Source of the DNA: Microbacteriaceae bacterium UBA6152
Lineage (GTDB): Bacteria; Actinomycetota; Actinomycetes; Actinomycetales; Microbacteriaceae
Length of the DNA stretch: 6,802 nt
Reading direction: 5' to 3'
Assembly: GCA_002423075.1 (NCBI GenBank)
Contig: DIUS01000103.1
Coordinates: 2,905 to 9,706 of the forward strand
Shown: positions 1 to 6,796 of the stretch, in pieces
Layout: every line of letters begins with the position of its first letter
How positions within the stretch are numbered: position 1 is the first letter of the stretch
Translations under genes and position numbers: made by a program
Notes under the pieces: generated by a model
The model's database searches: none
What the model saw: only the letters and a program-made list of their open reading frames with translations
Told to the model about the DNA's origin: nothing

Positions 1-3000
1 TCGCCGCGATCGTGCGGGATGCTCGCGCGAGGCTGCTCGCCGACGACGTGGTTGCCCTGCGCGACTCGCTGGCCGACCACGCCCGCACCGAGAGCGAGCG
101 CACGAGCGAGCGCATCGTCGTGCAGAGCCAGCTCGACCAGACCCGCCTGAGGGTGCAGCGCATCGAATCGCAGCAGGTGGGCGACGCGGTCGACGAGGCC
201 CGCCGCGTGACGTTCGAGCTCGAGCAGGTGCAAGAGCGCGTGCGCAGCCTCTCGAGTCTCACGCAGCAGAAACTGACCCTGCTGAGCCAGCAGGCCGAGT
301 TGCCCGGCATGTCGACGACCATCACGCAGCGCCAAGTCGATGAGGCCCGCGCCGAGGCCGAAGCGCTGCGCGACGGAGTCGCCGCCGCTGAGCAGCAGGT
401 CGGCGAGGTCGCCGCACGCACGGCGACCGCGCGCGCCGCGCTCGACGCCCTCGACGACGAGATCGCGGCACAGAGCGCCCTGGTCTCGCAGCACGACCTC
501 GAGCTCGCAGCGCTCGCCGGGCGCGTCGATGTCGCGCGCTCGACCCTCGCGGCCGCGCGAGGCGAACTGTTGCGGCAGCAGAACGCCCTCGAGGCGGCGG
601 CGGCCCGGCAGCAGGCGACCCGCGCCGAACTGTCCGCCCTGCCCGAGCTCGACGAGGGCGATGGCACCGACGAATCGCGGGCCCTCGATGCCGCGCTCGC
701 CGACGCCGATGCGCGCGTGACCGAGATCACGGCACGCATCGACTCCGAGCGCGACACCGTGCACGCTCTCGAGCGCGAGCGCGACGCCCTCGCGGCCCGG
801 GTCAGCGCGCTCTCGCAGGCGATTGACACGGGCGACGGCGCGATCGGGCTCGTCGGCTCGACGGGCATTCGCGGCCTCGTGAGCGACCACCTGCAGGTGA
901 CGCCGGGCTTCGAAGCCGCGATCGCGGCCGCGCTCGGCACCCTCGCCGATGCCGCGCTCGCCGACGACCTCGATGCGGGTCTCGCGGCACTCGAGCGCGC
1001 GCACGCCGCCGAGGCGGGCCGCGTCGATGTCGTGCTCGCCCGCGTGTCCGGCGCTACCGCAAGCCTGGCGGCGGTCGGCGGCCTCACCCCTGCCTCCGAG
1101 GTACTGACTGCGCCCGATGGCGTGCTGGCCCTGCTCGCGCGCACCTTCATCGCCGACGACCTCGCGGCCGCCCGCGCCGCCTGGCCCGCGGTTCAGAAGC
1201 TCGATGGCGCCGACTCGGTGAGCATTGTGACCCGCGAGGGCGACGTGCTCACCCGCTCTGTGTTGCGCGGAGGCTCAGGGGCGGGGCGCAGCCGACTCGA
1301 GCTCGCCGCCGAGCGCGACGCTGCCTCGGTGCGGCTGACCGAGGTCTCGACCGGCATCGAGCGGGCTCGGGGCGTGCTCGACGAGTCGCGGGCATCCCTC
1401 GCTGCCGCGAAGCAGCAGGCCGCCGAAGCGCTCGCCGCGGTGCGCGATCAGGATGCCCAGCGCGCCGCCCGCAGCGAGCAGGTCTCGCGGGCTCGGGCGC
1501 AGGCCGAGGCCGCCGAGGCAGAAGCCGCGCGGCTCGCCCTCGGGGTAGACGCGGCGCAAGAGTCGGTGCGCGAGGCCGAGTCGGCCGTCGAGCGGGCACA
1601 GGCCGAGCACGAGGCCTTTGCCGCGCGGCCACGCCCCATGCTTGACGCCTCGGCGCGCGAGGCTCTGGTCGTCGACCTCGAGGCGGCGCGGGCCACCGAA
1701 CTCGAGCGCCGCATCGAGCTCGAGACCGTGCGCGAGCGCGTGCGCGGCGCGCGCGAAGCCGCCGAGCTGCTCGAGAAGCGTCGCCTGGCTGAGAAGGCAG
1801 CGGCCGACGAGGCCGCACGTCGCACGGTGTTGCGACAGCGACAGGTCGAGCGCGCGACTGCCGTAGCTGTGGCCCTTCCCGCCGTGCAGCAATCGATCGA
1901 CCGCTCGGTCGCCGAAGCGCGTGTGGCGCTCGCCCAGCGCGAGTCGGAGCGCGCGGCCCAGAACGACGAGCTGCTCGAGCTTCGCCGCAGCGAGAGCTCG
2001 CTGCGCGAGCGCCTCAACGCGATCACCGAGGGCGTGCACGGCCTTGAGCTGCAGATCTACGAGAAGAAGCTGCACTTGACGCAACTGCTCGAGCGCGCGG
2101 GTGACGAGCTCGGCCTTGTCGAAGACGTGCTCGTCGCCGAGTACGGCCCGCACGTGCCCGTGCCCGACGATGATGCGCTGACTGCGGCCGCGCGCGCCGT
2201 CGCCGACGCGATCGCGGCCGAGGCGGCGTCTCGCGTAGACCCCGACCCCGATGCGCCCGCGTTCGACCCGACCTCTGACGACGAGGCCACGCGGGTCGCC
2301 GACATCGTGGCCCAGGCCGCCGCGAACCCGTTCGCAACTCAGGCTGACGGTGCTGAGGTGACACCTGACGGCGCACAATCCGCGGCAGAGCCTGAGTTGC
2401 GAACAGAACCCGCCGGCAAGCCCTTCGACCGCGCCGAGCAACAGGCCCGCCTCGCGCGCGCCGAGCGCAAGCTTGCCCAGCTCGGTCGCGTCAACCCGCT
2501 CGCCCTCGAAGAGTTCGCGGCGCTCGAGCAGCGCCACAAGTTCCTCACCGAGCAGTTGCACGACCTCGCGAGCACCCGCCGCGACCTGCTCACGATCATC
2601 GACGAGGTCGACGCGACGATGCAGACGATCTTCGCTGCCGCGTTCGCCGATACCCAGGCGGCCTTTGACGTCGTCTTCCCGATCTTGTTCCCCGGCGGCA
2701 CCGGCAGCCTGCTACTCACCGACCCCGAGAACATGCTCACGACGGGCATCGAGGTCACGGTCAAGCCCGCGGGCAAGAAGATCGAGCGACTGAGCCTGCT
2801 CAGCGGTGGCGAGCGCTCGCTCGCAGCCGTGGCGTTGCTCATCGCGATCTTCAAGGCCCGCCCGAGCCCGTTCTACATCATGGATGAGGTCGAGGCAGCG
2901 CTCGATGATGCCAATCTCGGTCGACTTCTAACAATCTTCCGCGACCTGCGCCAGAGCTCACAGCTCATCATCATCACGCACCAGAAGCGCACGATGGAGA

Positions 3001-3095
3001 TCGCCGATGCGCTCTACGGCGTGAGCATGCGCCATGACGGCGTGAGCGCGGTCGTGGGCCAGCGGGTGCAGGCGCCTGACGAGCAGGCGAGTTAA
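1..3095 (+). CDS. smc: Chromosome segregation ATPase SMC (condensin subunit), 5'-truncated by window edge
   Basis: SMC forms the dimeric ATPase core of bacterial condensin with ScpA/ScpB and organises and segregates the nucleoid. The frame is open from the first base (first whole codon at 3), so the start and the N-terminal head with Walker A lie outside. Numbering below counts from the GTG at 12, which is only an internal codon. Residues 1-270 are Ala/Arg/Glu-rich coiled coil; about 277-425 is the hinge (GIRGLV, then the Gly-rich LRGGSGAG and RLELAAERD); about 430-705 is the returning coil. Residues 711-804 are a long acidic, Pro/Ala-rich linker. The conserved C-terminal part starts at LGRVNPLALEEF (824-835). 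The head shows the ABC signature LLSGGERSL (929-937), Walker B FYIMDE (954-959; D958, E959), D-loop ALDDAN (963-968) and H-loop His990 in THQK. The ~1030 residues present plus a missing head of about 150 give the usual ~1180. Oddities are the extended linker and the palindrome within it. Identification is secure. Confidence 0.97.
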   Translation, partial: AAIVRDARARLLADDVVALRDSLADHARTESERTSERIVVQSQLDQTRLRVQRIESQQVGDAVDEARRVTFELEQVQERVRSLSSLTQQKLTLLSQQAELPGMSTTITQRQVDEARAEAEALRDGVAAAEQQVGEVAARTATARAALDALDDEIAAQSALVSQHDLELAALAGRVDVARSTLAAARGELLRQQNALEAAAARQQATRAELSALPELDEGDGTDESRALDAALADADARVTEITARIDSERDTVHALERERDALAARVSALSQAIDTGDGAIGLVGSTGIRGLVSDHLQVTPGFEAAIAAALGTLADAALADDLDAGLAALERAHAAEAGRVDVVLARVSGATASLAAVGGLTPASEVLTAPDGVLALLARTFIADDLAAARAAWPAVQKLDGADSVSIVTREGDVLTRSVLRGGSGAGRSRLELAAERDAASVRLTEVSTGIERARGVLDESRASLAAAKQQAAEALAAVRDQDAQRAARSEQVSRARAQAEAAEAEAARLALGVDAAQESVREAESAVERAQAEHEAFAARPRPMLDASAREALVVDLEAARATELERRIELETVRERVRGAREAAELLEKRRLAEKAAADEAARRTVLRQRQVERATAVAVALPAVQQSIDRSVAEARVALAQRESERAAQNDELLELRRSESSLRERLNAITEGVHGLELQIYEKKLHLTQLLERAGDELGLVEDVLVAEYGPHVPVPDDDALTAAARAVADAIAAEAASRVDPDPDAPAFDPTSDDEATRVADIVAQAAANPFATQADGAEVTPDGAQSAAEPELRTEPAGKPFDRAEQQARLARAERKLAQLGRVNPLALEEFAALEQRHKFLTEQLHDLASTRRDLLTIIDEVDATMQTIFAAAFADTQAAFDVVFPILFPGGTGSLLLTDPENMLTTGIEVTVKPAGKKIERLSLLSGGERSLAAVALLIAIFKARPSPFYIMDEVEAALDDANLGRLLTIFRDLRQSSQLIIITHQKRTMEIADALYGVSMRHDGVSAVVGQRVQAPDEQAS
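2330..2404. repeat. Perfect 16-bp inverted repeat bounding a 75-bp palindromic patch inside smc
   Basis: The arms are 2330-2345 (GTTCGCAACTCAGGCT) and its exact reverse complement at 2389-2404, with 43 bp between them. A smaller odd palindrome, AGGTG-A-CACCT, sits in the centre at 2356-2366, and the left arm also pairs with GCGAAC at 2322-2327. The patch lies in the disordered-looking linker of SMC and is read in frame. Codon use changes sharply: of the 25 codons from 2334 to 2408, 14 end in A or T (for example ACT, GCT, GGT, ACA, CCT, CAA, CGA, GAA), against about 2 of the 27 codons just upstream. The span is a multiple of three. I infer a small inserted palindromic element (MITE- or REP-like). 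A chance hairpin in drifting linker sequence is the alternative. The repeat itself is a direct observation; its origin is not established. Confidence 0.75.
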
Positions 3096-3098
3096 CAG

Positions 3099-4418
3099 CT
3101 AGATCGTCAGCGTCGGCAGCGCGGGCTCGCCGCGGCTGAGCCGCAGAGCCGAGGCGGGCAGCTCGGCGACCGCGGCGGCGCAGTGCTTGCGCGCCGCGCG
3201 CACCCCGTCGGCGCCGAGCCAACGCGCGTCGGGGGATCCGTCGACCATGAGCGGCACGGTGAGCTCGCGAGCGACGACGGCGGCATCGGGTTCGAGACCT
3301 TCGGGCACACCATCGCGGTCGTCATCCACCACGTTGCGCTCGGCAAGAGCGACGCCGTCGCGCAGCAGCCGGTGGGCGCGTTTCGCTCCGCCCGCCGAGA
3401 CCTTGCCGGGCGACGACTTGGCGACGGGCATCCACTCGCCGCCCTCATCGCGTCGCGCCACGAGCTTGTAGACGAAGCCTGCCGCGGGCGATCCCGACCC
3501 GGTGACGACGGCGGTGCCCACGCCGAACGCGTCGACGGGCGCGGCGCGCAGCGCCGCGATGGTGTGTTCGTCAAGGTCGCTCGTGACGGTAATGCGCGTG
3601 CCGGTGGCCCCGAGTGAGTCGAGCTGCGTCCGCACCTCGCGCACGAGCGAGGGCAGGTCACCCGAGTCGAGCCGCACGGCCCCGAGCGACGGCCCGGCAA
3701 CGCGTACTGCCGTCTCGATCGCCGTCTTCACGTCGTAGGTATCGACGAGCAGGGTTGTGCCCGATCCGAGCGAGTCGACCTGCGCGCGAAAAGCCTCTTC
3801 TTCAGTGTCGTGCAGCAGCGTGAACGAGTGCGCCGCGGTGCCCATGGTCGGCACGCCCCAGGTGCGGCCGGCCTCGAGGTTCGAGGTGGCGCTGAATCCG
3901 GCGATATAGGCGGCGCGCGCGGCAGCGACGGCGGCCGACTCGTTCGCCCGCCGTGACCCCATCTCGGCGAGCGGGCGTCCGTCGGCGGCAGACACCATGC
4001 GGGCGGCGGCGGTCGCGACCGCGGAGTCGTAGTTCAGGATGCTCAAGATCACGGTCTCGAGCACGACCGCCTCGGCGAAGGTGCCGCGCACGGTCAGCAC
4101 GGGCGAGCTCGGAAAGTACACCTCGCCCTCGCGATAGCCCTCGATGTGCCCTGAGAAGCGGAAGTCGGCGAGCCACTCGAGGGTCGCCTCGTCGACGACG
4201 CTCTCGTTCGCGAGCCAGTCGAGCTCGGCGCGCCCGAAGCGAAAAGCCTCCACGGCCGCAAGCACGCGACCCGTGCCTGCGAGCACGCCGTAGCGCCGCT
4301 CGCCGGGCAGTCGGCGGCCGAAGACTTCGAACACGCACTCGCGATGCGCACGGCCCGAGCGCAGGGCCGACTCGATCATCGTGAGCTCGTAGTGGTCGGT
4401 CAGCAGTGCGGTCGTCAC
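3099..4418 (-). CDS. pncB: Nicotinate phosphoribosyltransferase
   Basis: PncB condenses nicotinate with PRPP, coupled to ATP hydrolysis, to give nicotinate mononucleotide and pyrophosphate. This is the entry step of the Preiss-Handler NAD salvage route in the cytoplasm. The 439-residue length fits the family. Visible motifs are the N-terminal TDHYELTM (7-14), GSRRANE (154-160), SNLEAG (179-184), MGTAAHSF (192-199) carrying the His that is phosphorylated in this family (His197), LVDTYD (224-229), the phosphoribosyl-site motif VRLDSGDL (248-255), GVGT (299-302) and PVAKSSPGK (331-339). The start is GTG at 4416-4418: an in-frame TAG lies 12 nt upstream, and the next Met (residue 14) would delete the conserved TDHYEL block. 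No Shine-Dalgarno sequence is evident, and a TAGGCT box 6 nt upstream suggests a leaderless mRNA. The gene converges on smc with 3 bp between stop codons and diverges from murI. No residue that I recognise as essential is missing. Confidence 0.97.
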   Translation of the reverse strand: MTTALLTDHYELTMIESALRSGRAHRECVFEVFGRRLPGERRYGVLAGTGRVLAAVEAFRFGRAELDWLANESVVDEATLEWLADFRFSGHIEGYREGEVYFPSSPVLTVRGTFAEAVVLETVILSILNYDSAVATAAARMVSAADGRPLAEMGSRRANESAAVAAARAAYIAGFSATSNLEAGRTWGVPTMGTAAHSFTLLHDTEEEAFRAQVDSLGSGTTLLVDTYDVKTAIETAVRVAGPSLGAVRLDSGDLPSLVREVRTQLDSLGATGTRITVTSDLDEHTIAALRAAPVDAFGVGTAVVTGSGSPAAGFVYKLVARRDEGGEWMPVAKSSPGKVSAGGAKRAHRLLRDGVALAERNVVDDDRDGVPEGLEPDAAVVARELTVPLMVDGSPDARWLGADGVRAARKHCAAAVAELPASALRLSRGEPALPTLTI

Positions 4419-4424
4419 GCGCTC

Positions 4425-4430
4425 AGCCTA
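4425..4430 (-). promoter_or_regulatory. Candidate -10 box of a leaderless pncB promoter
   Basis: On the minus strand, TAGGCT fits the actinobacterial -10 consensus TAnnnT and ends 6 nt before the GTG start of pncB. That spacing puts the transcription start at or next to the start codon, which is typical of leaderless actinobacterial transcripts. No convincing -35 hexamer stands at 17-18 bp, so the call rests on the -10 match, its position, the absent ribosome binding site and the parallel arrangement at murI. Confidence 0.5.
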
Positions 4431-4470
4431 CGCGCGCGGGTTCGCCGTGGGTTCGGCGCATAATCCGCAG

Positions 4471-4482
4471 CCGCTGCAGCGG
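4471..4482. promoter_or_regulatory. 12-bp perfect palindrome in the pncB-murI divergent intergenic region
   Basis: CCGCTGCAGCGG is its own reverse complement and sits near the middle of the 158-bp divergent spacer, about 52 bp upstream of the pncB start and 95 bp upstream of the murI start. It could be an operator for a dimeric regulator acting on either promoter, but in GC-rich DNA such a palindrome can arise by chance. I recognise no known regulator consensus in it. The rest of the spacer holds only the two -10 candidates and a weak GATCT/AGATC pair at 4525-4543. Confidence 0.25.
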
Positions 4483-4562
4483 GGCCACTCGGTGACGATT
4501 CGACAGCGCGCGCGGCCCGCCCGCGATCTACCAAGCCCAGATCTGGCACGAGTGCGGGGCAG

Positions 4563-4568
4563 TAGACT
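4563..4568 (+). promoter_or_regulatory. Candidate -10 box of a leaderless murI promoter
   Basis: TAGACT matches TAnnnT and ends 8 nt before the GTG start of murI, with no Shine-Dalgarno-like purine run between them. The expected transcription start therefore falls at or within a few bases of the start codon. The best upstream hexamer, CTGGCA at 4543-4548, is only 14 bp away, which is short for a -35 element, so only the -10 is called. This promoter would drive the murI-rph-rdgB operon. Confidence 0.55.
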
Positions 4569-4576
4569 CAATCACC

Positions 4577-5425
4577 GTGAGCAGCGCGCCGATCGGAGTC
4601 TTCGACTCAGGCCTCGGCGGACTCACGGTGGCCCGCGCGATCATCGATCAGCTACCCCGCGAGCAACTGCTCTATGTCGGCGACACCGCTAATGGCCCGT
4701 ACGGTCCACTGCCGATCGCCGACGTGCGCGAGCACGCGCTGCGCATCATGGACGAGCTCGTCGACCAGGGCGTCAAACTGCTCGTCATCGCGTGTAACAC
4801 CGCGAGTGCCGCGATGTTCCGGGATGCCCGCGAGCGGTTCGAGCAAGGCCACGGCATCCCCGTGGTCGAAGTGATCCAACCCGCCGTGCGCACAGCGGTG
4901 CGGCGCACGCGCAGCAAGCGCATCGGCGTCATCGGCACCGAGGGCACCGTGCGCTCGGGAGCCTACGTCGACGCGTTTATCGCCGACCCCGAGATCGTGG
5001 TGACGCAAGCCGCGGCCCCGCGCTTCGTCGAGTTCGTCGAGGCCGGCATCACGAGCGGCCCCGAGTTGTTCGCCGTGGCAGAGGAGTACCTGGCACCCCT
5101 GAAGGCTGCCGAAGTCGACACTCTCGTGCTCGGCTGCACGCACTACCCGCTGCTCGCCGGCGCCATCCAGTACGTCATGGGCGAGCAGGTCTCGCTCGTC
5201 TCGAGCGCAGAAGAGACCGCGTATGACGTCTACCGCCAGCTCGTGGCGCACGGTCTCGAGACCCCGGCGACGGATGCCCCGCACCACGTCTTCGAGGCCA
5301 CCGGCCCCGACACTGAGCACTTCCGGTTGCTCGCCTCCCGATTTCTCGGCCCCGAGATCGGGCACGTGAAGGCGTTTCCGACCGGCACGATTCCTGTAGT
5401 CACCACCACGAAAGGCGCCTCATGA
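4577..5425 (+). CDS. murI: Glutamate racemase
   Basis: MurI interconverts L- and D-glutamate without a cofactor, supplying D-Glu for the peptidoglycan stem peptide in the cytoplasm. The 282-residue product shows the Asp/Glu racemase fold signatures: IGVFDSGLGGLTV at the N terminus (D10, S11), GDTANGPYG (35-43), the first catalytic cysteine in VIACNTAS (Cys73) and the second in LGCTHYPLL (Cys187, followed by His189). The two-cysteine pair is what defines an active two-base racemase. The GTG start places the FDSGLGG block at the usual distance from the N terminus, and no earlier start is available in frame. The gene lacks a ribosome binding site and follows a TAGACT box, consistent with being the leaderless first gene of the operon. 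Its TGA stop overlaps the rph start codon (ATGA), indicating translational coupling. A short tail after about residue 260 runs past the catalytic domain. Confidence 0.97.
   Translation: MSSAPIGVFDSGLGGLTVARAIIDQLPREQLLYVGDTANGPYGPLPIADVREHALRIMDELVDQGVKLLVIACNTASAAMFRDARERFEQGHGIPVVEVIQPAVRTAVRRTRSKRIGVIGTEGTVRSGAYVDAFIADPEIVVTQAAAPRFVEFVEAGITSGPELFAVAEEYLAPLKAAEVDTLVLGCTHYPLLAGAIQYVMGEQVSLVSSAEETAYDVYRQLVAHGLETPATDAPHHVFEATGPDTEHFRLLASRFLGPEIGHVKAFPTGTIPVVTTTKGAS
5410..5415 (+). promoter_or_regulatory. Ribosome binding site of rph
   Basis: GAAAGG lies 6 nt before the rph ATG, inside the last codons of murI. It is the clearest Shine-Dalgarno-like sequence in the window and supports the ATG at 5422 as the true start. 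It contrasts with the apparently leaderless murI and pncB starts. Confidence 0.6.
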
Positions 5426-6171
5426 CCACCATCGCCGAAGCAGCCGGCCTGCGCGCCGACGGCCGCACGCCCACCCAGCTGCGCCCCGTCACGATCGAGC
5501 GCGGCTGGAGCGCACAGGCCGAGGGCAGCGCTCTCATCACGGCCGGCAACACCAAGGTGCTGTGCACGGCGAGCTTCACGAACGGCGTGCCGAGATGGCT
5601 CGTCGGCAAAGGCCGTGGCTGGGTGACGGCCGAGTACGGCATGCTGCCGCGCTCGACCAACGACCGCATGGACCGCGAGAGCGTTAAGGGCAAGGTCGGC
5701 GGTCGCACGCACGAGATCTCGCGGCTCATCGGCCGCAGCCTGCGCGCGATCATCGACACGAAGGCGTTGGGCGAGAATACGATCGTTATCGACTGCGATG
5801 TGCTGCAGGCCGACGGCGGCACGCGCACAGCATCCATTACCGGTGCCTACGTCGCTCTCGCCGACGCCGTCGAGTGGGGCCGCGAGCACAACTTCATCGC
5901 CAAAAAGGCCACGGCGCTCACCGACTCGATCGCCGCGGTGAGCGTCGGCATCATCGAGGGAGTGCCGATGCTCGACCTGCCCTACGACGAAGACAGCCGG
6001 GCCGAGACCGACATGAATGTCGTCGTCACCGGCAGCGGAAAGTTCGTCGAGGTGCAGGGCACCGCCGAGGCCGCGCCCTTCGACCGCGCCGAGCTCGACG
6101 CCCTGCTCGACCTCGCGCTCGGCGGCTGCGTCGAGCTCGCCGAGCTGCAGCGCGCGACCCTGGCGGGCTAG
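5422..6171 (+). CDS. rph: Ribonuclease PH (tRNA nucleotidyltransferase)
   Basis: RNase PH is a phosphate-dependent 3'-to-5' exoribonuclease that trims nucleotides beyond the CCA end of tRNA precursors, normally as a hexameric ring. The 249-residue product is full length. Motifs are RADGR (11-15), AEYGMLPRST (70-79), the Arg-rich block GGRTHEISRLIGRSLR (93-108) involved in RNA binding and oligomerisation, DCDVLQADGGTRTASI (124-139) with the phosphate-binding GGTRT, LDLPYDEDS (184-192) and TDMNVV (196-201) with acidic residues expected at the metal site, and VEVQGTAE (209-216). The start is ATG, with a good ribosome binding site, overlapping the murI stop by 4 bp. The rdgB gene starts 4 bp after its stop, so the three genes are almost certainly co-transcribed. 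Conservation of all the blocks argues for an active enzyme, unlike the truncated rph of E. coli K-12. Confidence 0.97.
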   Translation: MTTIAEAAGLRADGRTPTQLRPVTIERGWSAQAEGSALITAGNTKVLCTASFTNGVPRWLVGKGRGWVTAEYGMLPRSTNDRMDRESVKGKVGGRTHEISRLIGRSLRAIIDTKALGENTIVIDCDVLQADGGTRTASITGAYVALADAVEWGREHNFIAKKATALTDSIAAVSVGIIEGVPMLDLPYDEDSRAETDMNVVVTGSGKFVEVQGTAEAAPFDRAELDALLDLALGGCVELAELQRATLAG

Positions 6172-6175
6172 CGCC

Positions 6176-6796
6176 GTGTCGGTCGAGCCCTTCAAGGTCG
6201 TCGTCGCGACGCACAACGCTCACAAGGTGGCCGAGCTGCAGAGCATTCTCGAACAGCACGTGCCGGGCATCCACCTGCTGGCCTATGGCGGGCCGGTGCC
6301 GGTCGAAGACGGCGACACCTTCGAGGCGAACGCCCTCATCAAGGCCCGCGCCGCCGCGTCCCACACGGGGCTGCCGTCGATTGCCGACGATTCGGGCGTG
6401 AGCGTGGATGCTCTCGATGGTGCCCCCGGCATCGACAGCGCGCACTACTCAGGCGAACGAGACGACACGGCCAACCTGCAGCTCGTACTCGCCCAGCTCG
6501 GCGACGAGTCGAACCGCGCGGCGCACTTCACGTGCGCGGCGGCGCTCGTCGACCCGCTCGACGGTTCGGGTGCACCGTTCGAGCACGTCGCCCTGGGGGT
6601 GTGGCCCGGCACGATCGCGCGCGAGGCGGCGGGAATCGGCGGCTTCGGCTACGACCCGATCTTTGTTCCCGAGGGGCTCGAGGTGACGAGTGCCGAGCTC
6701 AGTGCCGAGGAGAAGAACGCGATCAGCCACCGCGGGAGAGCCTTCACGGCACTTGCCGAGATACTGCGAGAGCGCTACAGCCAGCTCGACTCGTAG
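6176..6796 (+). CDS. rdgB: dITP/XTP pyrophosphatase (Ham1/RdgB family)
   Basis: RdgB hydrolyses dITP, ITP and XTP to the monophosphate and pyrophosphate, keeping deaminated purines out of DNA and RNA; family members are cytoplasmic dimers. The 206-residue product has the nucleotide-binding ATHNAHKVAE (11-20), TFEANALIKAR (48-58; E49, K56), the catalytic-Asp motif ADDSG (70-74), GFGYDP (156-161) and EEKNAISHRGRA (178-189; K180, H185, R186). The frame is open upstream to 6017, but that extension overlaps rph and gives Ser/Arg/Pro-rich shadow translation. The GTG at 6176, 4 bp after the rph stop and 8 nt after a weak GGCGGG, puts the ATHN motif at its normal place. One unusual residue: the family's common SAR(Y/W)xG reads SAHYSG (88-93). 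The stop lies 6 bp before the window end, so what follows in the operon is unseen. Confidence 0.96.
   Translation: MSVEPFKVVVATHNAHKVAELQSILEQHVPGIHLLAYGGPVPVEDGDTFEANALIKARAAASHTGLPSIADDSGVSVDALDGAPGIDSAHYSGERDDTANLQLVLAQLGDESNRAAHFTCAAALVDPLDGSGAPFEHVALGVWPGTIAREAAGIGGFGYDPIFVPEGLEVTSAELSAEEKNAISHRGRAFTALAEILRERYSQLDS

Noticed and set aside
1275..2561. 428-codon open frame on the minus strand inside smc
   Set aside because: It mirrors the smc reading frame in GC-rich DNA, its translation has no recognisable domain, and smc is unambiguous on the other strand.
3073..3089. Hairpin at the smc 3' end as an intrinsic terminator
   Set aside because: The stem is only 6 bp and no T-rich tract follows on either strand.
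3132..3144. Odd palindrome GCGGCT-G-AGCCGC near the pncB 3' end
   Set aside because: It is short, lies in coding sequence and has ordinary codon use; a chance match in GC-rich DNA is sufficient.
3235..3246. Adjacent BamHI- and SalI-like hexamers suggesting a cloning scar
   Set aside because: They encode the conserved-looking stretch of PncB in frame with no disruption, so they are natural sequence.
4459..4464. CATAAT as an additional + strand -10 box for murI
   Set aside because: There is no -35 at a suitable distance, and it would need a leader of over 100 nt; the TAGACT box next to the start explains initiation better.
4447..4692. Small 81-codon open frame starting in the pncB-murI spacer
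   Set aside because: Most of it runs through murI in another frame, it has no ribosome binding site, and the peptide is Arg/Pro-rich shadow composition.
6017..6175. N-terminal extension of rdgB
   Set aside because: It overlaps rph, translates to Ser/Arg/Pro-rich shadow sequence and would put about 53 extra residues before the conserved ATHN motif.
5230..6216. 328-codon open frame on the minus strand across murI and rph
   Set aside because: It is antisense to two well-identified enzymes and crosses their boundary; the product has no family features.
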